Origin: Ramlibacter sp. | Lineage (GTDB): Bacteria; Pseudomonadota; Gammaproteobacteria; Burkholderiales; Burkholderiaceae_C | Direction of reading: 5' to 3' | Length of the DNA: 9,714 nt | Assembly: GCA_026785815.1 (NCBI GenBank) | Contig: JAJAZH010000213.1 | Coordinates: forward strand, 1 to 9,714 | In this document: positions 1 to 5,379 of the stretch, in pieces | Layout of the letters: every line of letters begins with the position of its first letter | Position numbering within the stretch: position 1 is the first letter of the stretch | Position numbers and translations under genes: made by a program | The notes under the pieces: generated by a model | The model's database searches: none | What the model saw: the letters and a program-made list of their open reading frames with translations, nothing else | What the model was told of the DNA's origin: nothing

Positions 1-449
1 AAAAGTCAATGGGGCGCGCCCAGGATGCGGGCGCTGCCGACGCCGCGATCCGCGTGATGGTCGTCGACGACAACCTCGACGCTCTGGAGACACTGGAAGC
101 GCTGCTGACCCTCTATGGCTTCGACGTCATGACCGCAAGCACGCCGGAGCAGGCCTTGCAACAATCCACTGCGTTTGCCGCGGACGCTTATGTGCTGGAC
201 ATCGGCCTCCCAGGAATGGACGGCTACGAACTGGCTGCGGCGCTGCGGCATCGGGCGCCCGACGCAACCACGGCAGCCCAGTTCATCGCTTTGACGGGTT
301 ACGGCCAGGAGGGTGACAAGGCGCGTGCGCTGAACGCCGGCTTCCACATCCACCTGACCAAGCCGGCGAATATCGAGAACCTGCTGACGGCCCTGCGCGA
401 TGGGCCCAGCGGGGCCGGAGCCCACAAGGGGTCGCTGGCCGTGTCGTAG
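1..449 (+). CDS. Response-regulator receiver (REC) domain, probably the C-terminal end of a hybrid sensor histidine kinase (partial)
   Basis: This is a CheY-like receiver domain, which accepts a phosphoryl group on aspartate from a histidine kinase. Numbering from the ATG at 9, the sequence shows the acidic pair D20-D21 (motif VVDDN), the phospho-acceptor D64 in VLDIGLPGMDG, the switch residue T96 in ALTGYG, and the conserved K118 in LTKPAN. All key residues are present, so the domain should be active. No output domain follows; the protein ends about 15 residues past the last helix. The frame is open upstream to the window edge, and the Ala/Gly-rich stretch before the REC fold looks like the linker after a kinase ATPase domain. 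I therefore favour the tail of a hybrid kinase over a stand-alone regulator starting at 9, which has no convincing ribosome-binding site. The REC identity is very safe; the hybrid-kinase context is inferred. The gene ends 3 nt from the convergent gene's stop. Confidence 0.85.
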   Translation, partial: KSMGRAQDAGAADAAIRVMVVDDNLDALETLEALLTLYGFDVMTASTPEQALQQSTAFAADAYVLDIGLPGMDGYELAAALRHRAPDATTAAQFIALTGYGQEGDKARALNAGFHIHLTKPANIENLLTALRDGPSGAGAHKGSLAVS

Positions 450-452
450 TGT

Positions 453-1382
453 TCAGAGTTCGGCGCGCCGGTCGTGGCGCGCCAGCCGGCGCAGCAGGTG
501 GTCGACTTCGCGCTGCGTGGACTTTGTCAGCGGCGCAGCCGGCTTGCGCTGGGCGGCCGAGGCCAGCAGGCCGCGCTTCATCATCACGTACTTGCGCACC
601 GCCAGCCCGACGCCAGGCTGCTGTTCGTAGCGGATCAGCGGCAGGTGGGCGTCGAACAGGTCGTGCGCCTGCTCCACCTGGCCGGCGCCGTGCAGCCGGA
701 CCACATCGCACAGCATGTCGGGAAAGCAGTAGCCGGTGTTGGCGCCATCGGCGCCGCGCTGCATTTCATAGTCGAGAAACAGGCCGCCGTTGCCGCACAG
801 GATCGAGATTCGCCGCATCGAGCCATCGCGCTCGAAGCCGCGCAGCGCCGTGATCTTTTCCAGCCCTGGCCAGTCCTCGTGCTTGAGCATGACGCAGGAG
901 TCAATCTCGGTGACGATGCGGCGGACCACCGACGGTGTCATCTGGACCGAAAAGGTCAGCGGGTAGTCTTGCAGCACGAACGGCACGTCGGCGCCGATCG
1001 CCTCGGACGCCTGCCGGTAGTAGCCGACGATCTGGTCGTCGGTGCGCAAGGTGTTGGGTGGCGCGATCATCACGCCGGCCGCGCCGCGCTCCATCACCTC
1101 CCGGGTCAGGGCCCGCATCGCAGCGAAGCCGGGCGCCGAGACCCCGACCACCACCGGCATGGCTCCTGCCCGACGAATCACCTGCGCGGCGATCGCCACC
1201 GATTCCGCATGTTCCAGCTTGGGCGCCTCGCCCAGCTGGCCCAGCACGGTGACGCCGGTGGCGCCGCAGCCCAAGTAAAAATCGATCAGCTTGTCGATCG
1301 AGGAATTGTCGATTGCGCCGTCGTCATGAAACGGCGTCGGCGCGATCGGGAAGACGCCCCTGGCGTCGGTGGTGAGTTTCAT
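453..1382 (-). CDS. Dihydrodipicolinate synthase (DapA) family protein, non-canonical active site
   Basis: This 309-aa protein is a class I aldolase/lyase of the DapA/NanA superfamily: a cytoplasmic TIM barrel that forms a Schiff base between a lysine and a 2-oxo acid. It is close to the usual length of about 290-310 aa. Visible family marks are the start (GVFPIAPTPFHDDGAID, residues 9-25), the GQLGE loop (48-52) where DapA has GTTGE, the catalytic tyrosine Y140 in LQDYPLTF, and the Schiff-base lysine K167 in VMLKHEDWPG, 27 residues later. True DapA has an arginine shortly after the tyrosine (YNVPSRTG) that holds the substrate carboxylate. Here the stretch is YPLTFSVQM with no arginine, and the threonines of the GTTGE loop are replaced. 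A lysine-biosynthesis role is therefore unlikely; some other 2-oxo-acid lyase or dehydratase is more plausible, substrate unknown. The ATG overlaps the stop of the upstream SEC-C gene by 4 nt, so the two are probably translationally coupled. The reading frame also stays open upstream through that gene, but this is a high-GC artefact. Confidence 0.88.
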   Translation of the reverse strand: MKLTTDARGVFPIAPTPFHDDGAIDNSSIDKLIDFYLGCGATGVTVLGQLGEAPKLEHAESVAIAAQVIRRAGAMPVVVGVSAPGFAAMRALTREVMERGAAGVMIAPPNTLRTDDQIVGYYRQASEAIGADVPFVLQDYPLTFSVQMTPSVVRRIVTEIDSCVMLKHEDWPGLEKITALRGFERDGSMRRISILCGNGGLFLDYEMQRGADGANTGYCFPDMLCDVVRLHGAGQVEQAHDLFDAHLPLIRYEQQPGVGLAVRKYVMMKRGLLASAAQRKPAAPLTKSTQREVDHLLRRLARHDRRAEL

Positions 1383-2173
1383 GGAGTCTCCGTCGGGGTT
1401 TCGGCGTTGCCGGCGCCATGGCACTTCTTGTATTTCTTGCCGCTGCCGCAAGGGCAAGGATCGTTGCGACCCGGCTGCGGCGCCTTGCGGATCGAGTCGA
1501 CCCGCGGCCCCAGGCTCTTCCACAACTGGCGCAGGTCGTAGGCGGCCCAGATGGCGGCGCCGAAATCGTCCAGCCGCTGCTCGCTGACGCTGGGCGGGCC
1601 ATCTTGTGCATACATCGACAGCGTCGGCTTGCCCTTGTCGTCGTCGCTCAATGCAACGATGGTGGTCAAGGCGTTGTCCAGCATCCCGGCGGCATCGGCA
1701 TCGCGCGGCGGCAGCCAGTCGTCCGGCCAGTTTTCGACGGCGTACATGAAGCCGAGCGCCCAGACCTGTGCGAATGCCGGCAGGTCGGCCAGGTCGATCT
1801 CGCCACGTTCTTCCGGCGCCATCGTCAGCACCGCGCCGCGGGTGTCGACCACTTCGGGCTGGAAGGTGCGATCGTCGTCCAGCGTTTCGACCGGCGCATC
1901 GAGCGCGGTGGCGATTTCGGCCCAACGGCGCCGCCAGCGCCCCACGAACTCCATGTGCGCCATCGGCCGGAACGCTTCGCCGAGCAGGACCGGCCAGTAC
2001 TCCTCGGCCGGCAGCGGCCGGCGCATGCAGACCAGCGCGGCCAGGAAGCCCTCGCAGAACTCCCATTGGGGGATTTCTTCGTCCTGCTCGCGCAGTCGGT
2101 CGAGCTCGGCGTCCATCGCGTCGAAATCGTCGGCGTCCAGCGGCGCCGGCTCCGGCGCGGGTTTTGTCGTCAA
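1379..2173 (-). CDS. UPF0149 (YecA/YgfB-like) family protein with C-terminal SEC-C zinc motif
   Basis: This 264-aa cytoplasmic protein has two modules. Residues about 20-220 match the UPF0149 (YecA/YgfB) helical fold, including FCEGFLAALVCM (39-50), the YWPVLLG segment (59-65) and GFMYAVE (141-147). Residues 235-253 are a SEC-C motif, PGRNDPCPCGSGKKYKKCHG, with the zinc ligands C240, C242, C251 and H252 all present. The same motif occurs at the end of SecA and in many YecA proteins, where it binds a metal and contacts ribosomes or partner proteins. The cellular role here is unknown; protein quality control or a ribosome-associated role is only a suggestion. The start is a TTG (2171-2173), chosen because a perfect GGAGG lies 7 nt upstream (2181-2185 on the + strand). 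The next in-frame ATG would be residue 20, inside the acidic N-terminal leader. It is the first gene of a two-gene operon with the DapA-family gene (ATGA overlap). Confidence 0.9.
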   Translation of the reverse strand: MTTKPAPEPAPLDADDFDAMDAELDRLREQDEEIPQWEFCEGFLAALVCMRRPLPAEEYWPVLLGEAFRPMAHMEFVGRWRRRWAEIATALDAPVETLDDDRTFQPEVVDTRGAVLTMAPEERGEIDLADLPAFAQVWALGFMYAVENWPDDWLPPRDADAAGMLDNALTTIVALSDDDKGKPTLSMYAQDGPPSVSEQRLDDFGAAIWAAYDLRQLWKSLGPRVDSIRKAPQPGRNDPCPCGSGKKYKKCHGAGNAETPTETP

Positions 2174-2180
2174 GGCGGCG

Positions 2181-2185
2181 CCTCC
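2181..2185 (-). promoter_or_regulatory. Shine-Dalgarno GGAGG setting a TTG start
   Basis: On the minus strand this reads GGAGG, a perfect anti-16S match, followed by 7 nt and then TTG at 2173-2171. No ATG or GTG in the same frame is as well placed. It decides the rare TTG start of the UPF0149/SEC-C gene. Confidence 0.7.
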
Positions 2186-2200
2186 AGGGGTTCTTGCGCC

Positions 2201-2206
2201 ATTTTA
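2201..2206 (-). promoter_or_regulatory. Candidate -10 element for the SEC-C / DapA-family operon
   Basis: On the minus strand this reads TAAAAT, five of six matches to TATAAT. It is AT-rich within an otherwise GC-rich 59-bp region between divergent genes. It would place transcription start near 2194, about 20 nt upstream of the TTG, which leaves room for the Shine-Dalgarno. No good -35 element is seen at the expected spacing, so the call is tentative. Confidence 0.3.
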
Positions 2207-2232
2207 GGAGCCTGTAGCAGAATCGCGGCACC

Positions 2233-2673
2233 ATGCCCAATATTGCAAACCTCCTGAAAAGCGAAATAGCGCGCGTTGCGCGCAAACAGGTCCGGGCCGA
2301 AACCCAGGGCCTGAAGCAGGCGATCGCGCCCTACCGGGCCCAGATCGCAGACCTCAAGCGCCGCACGCGCCAGCTTGAATTGCAGGTCAACCGGCTTGGT
2401 CGGGTGGCGGCCCGGACGGCCAGCGCCGGGTCGGCCGAGACCGCCGGGGAACGGAACTTGCGGTTCAGCGCCAAGGGGCTCGCGGCCCAGCGCAAGCGGC
2501 TCGGGCTGTCGGCGCAAGCCTTCGGCGCACTGATCGGCGCCTCCGGCCAGTCGGTCTACAAATGGGAAGAGGGCAAGACCCGGCCCCGGGCCAAGCACCT
2601 GCCGGTGATCGCTGCGCTGCGCAGCATTGGAAAAAAGGAAGCAGCCGCCCGGCTCGAAGCGATGGCGGGCTGA
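2233..2673 (+). CDS. XRE-family helix-turn-helix regulator with N-terminal coiled coil
   Basis: This 146-aa protein is a probable DNA-binding regulator. Residues 1-56 are highly charged and helical (EIARVARKQV..., then LKRRTRQLELQVNRL at 41-55) and look like a coiled coil for oligomerisation. A flexible Ala/Gly/Ser linker (57-75) follows, then a Cro/CI-type HTH at about 81-133. The core helix-turn-helix is SAQAFGALIGASGQSVYKWEEG (93-114), with the SVYKWEEGKTRPR pattern typical of XRE recognition helices. The N-terminal MPNIANLLKSEIAR pattern recurs, as I recall, in a family of small betaproteobacterial regulators, but its targets are not known to me. The gene is divergent from the SEC-C/DapA operon and could control it or itself. 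The ATG at 2233 has no clear Shine-Dalgarno; the GGAG at 2207-2210 is too far away (22 nt). The HTH is confident; the regulon is unknown. Confidence 0.85.
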   Translation: MPNIANLLKSEIARVARKQVRAETQGLKQAIAPYRAQIADLKRRTRQLELQVNRLGRVAARTASAGSAETAGERNLRFSAKGLAAQRKRLGLSAQAFGALIGASGQSVYKWEEGKTRPRAKHLPVIAALRSIGKKEAAARLEAMAG

Positions 2674-2726
2674 AAAGTTTCGACTCCAACCCGGTCGCCC
2701 GGAAGACGGCTGGCGGACCGCAGTGA

Positions 2727-2822
2727 CTGTTCTTTTTTAGCGCCGACCGAAACGGCGACCCGCTTGGTCTTGCCCACCTCGTCGGCCACTAGCGCGTCCA
2801 GTTCTTCCGGTGTTCCGGTCAG
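2727..2822 (-). pseudogene. Possible decayed 3' end of a Bug/TctC-type solute-binding protein gene
   Basis: Read on the minus strand, this stretch encodes LTGTPEELDALVADEVGKTK followed by RVAVSVGAKKEQ. This resembles the last helix and C-terminus of Bug-family periplasmic receptors of tripartite tricarboxylate transporters (usual style: STPEEFAAFIKSEIAKWAKVVKEAGIK). There is no stop at the expected end and no recognisable family sequence upstream, so if real it is a short remnant. It is the only protein-like signal in the 202-bp gap between the XRE gene and the DUF2868 gene. It could be chance, since long open frames are common at this GC. Confidence 0.28.
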
Positions 2823-2863
2823 GGCGTCGGTGCCAGCCCGGCACCGGCCGGGCCGGGGCGCGG

Positions 2864-2869
2864 AATAAT
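2864..2869 (+). promoter_or_regulatory. Candidate -10 element just upstream of the DUF2868 fusion gene
   Basis: AATAAT matches five of six positions of the -10 consensus and stands out in very GC-rich surroundings. It ends 6 nt before the ATG at 2876, so transcription would begin at about the start codon, giving a leaderless mRNA. No recognisable -35 lies 17 nt upstream. Tentative. Confidence 0.22.
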
Positions 2870-2875
2870 GTCTCG

Positions 2876-5329
2876 ATGCAAGGGAGCCAAAACAAGTTGA
2901 GCCTGGACCTGGTGTCGGCGCGCCGGATCGTGCTGGCGCAGGCGATCGACCAGGCCGACGGCGGTGCCCGGCTGGTTGATGCGGCCGAGCGGGAACGGAT
3001 CGAGCGCCGGGCCACCGATGCGGCGCGGATGGGCGGCGAGGCCATCGACGCTGCGGCGATCGGCCGCTTCCTGCAGACCCGCGCCACGCTGCTGTTGCAG
3101 GCCGCCGCCACACGTGACAGCAATCTGGTCGCGCTGCAGCAGCCCGGCGTGGCGGAGCGCTGGGCGCCGGCCCTCATTCCGCTGGCGGCCCTGGTGCTGG
3201 GAATCTTCACCGACCAGGTGGCCAATCCGCACCAGGTCAACCTGCTGTCCAAACCGTTGCTGCTGCTGCTGGTCTGGAACCTGGTCGTGTACCTGCTTCT
3301 GTTCGTCAATTGGGTGCGGGCCAGGCGCAGCGGCAGGCCCGCGCCACGCTTGGAGCCGTTGCGCCATGCGCTGGCGGGATGGATGGATCGGTGGCGGCGA
3401 CCGGACCAGCTGGCCCGCGCGGTGACGGCGGCTTTCCTGCTGCGCTGGCATTTGCTCACGGTCGACCTCCACGGCCAGCGGCTGGCCCGGGTGCTGCATC
3501 TGGCGGCGGCGGCATGGGCGCTCGGCGTTGCGCTATCGCTGTTCGCCGGCGGCGTCTGGGCCAGCTACGGCGTGCAGTGGGAGAGCACTTTTCTTTCAGC
3601 GCAGGATGTCCATCGCGTCCTCAGCGTCGTGTTCGCGCCGGTGACCGCAATCTTTCCGTCAACCTCTTTCTCGCTGGAAGAAGTGCGAAGCCTGCGGGCG
3701 CCGGGACCGATTCCGGCATTGGCCGTAGGCAGCGAGAACCTGATCGGGCGGCGCTGGGTCTTTCTGTATGCCGCGCTGCTGGCGCTGGCGGTGGTGCTGC
3801 CGCGGCTGCTGCTCGCGCTGTGGGCGCTCTGGCGCGAGCGCAGCCTGTCGCGCAACTTCAGCCTCGGTCTTGCCGACGGCTATTACCAGCGGCTGATTGC
3901 TTCGCTCAGCCCGGCGCGGGTGCAGCTCGCCCTCTATGCGCACCGAAGCGAGGACCGGGCGACCTTGCTGCGTGTCTTGCTGCACCAAGGCGACGCGGCG
4001 CTGCCCGGCATCAGCCTGGGCCAGGGTCAATCGCATTTGCTGCTTGAAACACCAGGCGGGGAAGTGTTGCGGCTGCTCGAACTGCCGCACGCCGCAGATC
4101 AGGCTGCGCAGTTGCCGCAGCGACCGGAGCGCAGCGCCTGGTCCCGGTTGCTCGACACGGTGCTCGGCCCGCCTTCCACCGCAGCAACCGCTGCGACGCT
4201 CGCGACGCCGGCGCGGGAACGGGCGCGAGAAGAGACCGACGTCGTCCTGCATGTCGTCGGCAGCCCGGCAGACCTGGCGGCCGGCGCGCCGCTGCTGCAG
4301 TGGCTGGGCAAGCCGGTGCTGGTGTTGCTGGCCGCAAGCGCCGACGACCCGTCGTCCGGCGAATTGCGGGCGCGTTGCCAGGCCGAACCCGGCACCGGCG
4401 GCACGGCGCCGGTCGTGCTCGGGTTCGACCAGTTCGCGCGCTGCTGGGCGCAGGAGCGGGTCTTGCTCGATGCCATCGGCCGCTGCCTGCCGGATTACAA
4501 GGCGCAGGGCTATGCCCGAGTGGTGGCTGCGTGGGACCAACGCAATCTCGGTGACCTGCGTGAATCGATGGTGGTGATCGCGCGGCACCTGGATGTCGCA
4601 GCGCGGCAGGTCGAGGACCTGGGCCGGGCGCCGCATCCGCTGGTCAGCCTGGTCAAGCGCGGCGAGCGGGACGCGCAGGATCGTCGCACCGTCGAAGCCA
4701 CCGCTGCCGTGGTGGAACGGCTGCGCCAATCGGATTCAGAGGCGACGGCCAGCCTGCTGCGCCTGAACCGCGTCAGCGAGGTTTCGGTCGGCACGCTCAA
4801 CCAGCAGCTCGAGCAACGGTTCGTGGTGCAGGACCCGGCGCTCCTGACCAGGCCCCGGATCGCTGGCATGGCCGGCGCGGCCAGCGGCGCGGCGGTGGGC
4901 GCGACGCTCGACCTGGCGACGCTCGGGCTGACGCTCGGGCTGGGGACTGTGGCCGGTGCGGTCGTTGGGGGCGGCGCTGCATGGGTTGCCGCGGTCTGGA
5001 AAGGCGATCCGTCGCCGGCCGCCACATCGAGCCTGCACTTGAGCGACGACATGATGCAGGCGATGACCGAAGCCGCGTTGCTGCGTTACCTTGCCGTCAT
5101 CCACGTGCGGCGCGGCGGTCCCGATGGCCAGGGCAGCGAGATCCAGCCGGCATGGCGCAGCGAAGTCGTGGCGGCGGTCGAGCGGCGCAGTGGTGACCTG
5201 AAAGAGCAGTGGGCAGCAGCGCGATCGGGCTCGGAGATGCTCGACCCGATCGCCGGCCTGGTCGCCCTGCTGGAGGCGATCGCGCTGTCGGTGCTCAAGC
5301 AGCTGTATCCAAAGGCGCCGCACTCCTGA
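2876..5329 (+). CDS. Fused DUF2868 membrane protein / degenerate GTPase-DUF3482-like protein
   Basis: This 817-aa inner-membrane protein appears to join two modules that, as I recall, are usually separate neighbouring genes. Residues about 1-340 match DUF2868: an N-terminal ARRIVLAQAID, four likely membrane segments (about 98-116, 122-147, 207-229, 294-319) and the signature QWESTFLSAQDVHRVLS in the soluble part. From about 350 the sequence follows the order of a DUF3482 GTPase: an ALYAHRSEDRATLLR segment (352-366) where the family has a P-loop of the type GHTNxGKTSLLR, then LLELPHA (E402-H405) where DTPG is expected, then DVVLHVVGSPADL with LGKPVLVLL. A helical region and a glycine-rich hydrophobic stretch (about 662-708) follow, as in DUF3482. 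The P-loop lysine and both glycines are absent, so GTP binding is doubtful. I chose ATG 2876 because the DUF2868 match begins right after it; a GTG at 2810 is possible but adds a non-conserved 22-residue leader and lacks a ribosome-binding site. Function unknown. The DUF2868 call is strong; the pseudo-GTPase reading is my inference from remembered family patterns. Confidence 0.82.
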   Translation: MQGSQNKLSLDLVSARRIVLAQAIDQADGGARLVDAAERERIERRATDAARMGGEAIDAAAIGRFLQTRATLLLQAAATRDSNLVALQQPGVAERWAPALIPLAALVLGIFTDQVANPHQVNLLSKPLLLLLVWNLVVYLLLFVNWVRARRSGRPAPRLEPLRHALAGWMDRWRRPDQLARAVTAAFLLRWHLLTVDLHGQRLARVLHLAAAAWALGVALSLFAGGVWASYGVQWESTFLSAQDVHRVLSVVFAPVTAIFPSTSFSLEEVRSLRAPGPIPALAVGSENLIGRRWVFLYAALLALAVVLPRLLLALWALWRERSLSRNFSLGLADGYYQRLIASLSPARVQLALYAHRSEDRATLLRVLLHQGDAALPGISLGQGQSHLLLETPGGEVLRLLELPHAADQAAQLPQRPERSAWSRLLDTVLGPPSTAATAATLATPARERAREETDVVLHVVGSPADLAAGAPLLQWLGKPVLVLLAASADDPSSGELRARCQAEPGTGGTAPVVLGFDQFARCWAQERVLLDAIGRCLPDYKAQGYARVVAAWDQRNLGDLRESMVVIARHLDVAARQVEDLGRAPHPLVSLVKRGERDAQDRRTVEATAAVVERLRQSDSEATASLLRLNRVSEVSVGTLNQQLEQRFVVQDPALLTRPRIAGMAGAASGAAVGATLDLATLGLTLGLGTVAGAVVGGGAAWVAAVWKGDPSPAATSSLHLSDDMMQAMTEAALLRYLAVIHVRRGGPDGQGSEIQPAWRSEVVAAVERRSGDLKEQWAAARSGSEMLDPIAGLVALLEAIALSVLKQLYPKAPHS

Positions 5330-5338
5330 TCCCCGATT

Positions 5339-5356
5339 GCAGCCGGTTCAGGCTGC
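5339..5356. terminator. Hairpin between convergent genes, possible bidirectional terminator
   Basis: GCAGCC (5339-5344) and GGCTGC (5351-5356) form a perfect 6-bp stem around a 6-nt loop. It lies in the 50-bp space between the stops of the convergent DUF2868-fusion and AsmA-like genes, where a shared terminator is expected. Neither strand has a T-tract after the stem, so it is not a classical intrinsic terminator. Confidence 0.3.
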
Positions 5357-5379
5357 GCTCGTGGGAGCCGCTGGCCGGG

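Noticed and set aside
474..1541. Plus-strand 355-codon open frame opposite the DapA-family gene
   Set aside because: The product is His/Arg/Gly-rich with no domain pattern. The opposite strand has catalytic motifs and a coupled start.
1418..2257. Plus-strand 279-codon open frame opposite the SEC-C gene
   Set aside because: No recognisable motif; it is antisense to the UPF0149 and SEC-C signatures and is a codon-bias shadow.
1383..2285. Long minus-strand open frame continuing upstream of the DapA-family gene (610 codons in all)
   Set aside because: Only the part from 1382 down matches a protein family. The upstream part is Arg/Gly-rich and overlaps the well-supported SEC-C gene in another frame, a usual high-GC effect.
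2810..2875. GTG at 2810 as the start of the DUF2868 fusion gene
   Set aside because: The extra 22 residues are not conserved in style, no ribosome-binding site precedes the GTG, and the family match begins just after the ATG at 2876.
3659..4729. Minus-strand 356-codon open frame inside the DUF2868 fusion gene
   Set aside because: Low-complexity Arg/Gln-rich translation; the plus-strand frame has conserved domain content throughout.
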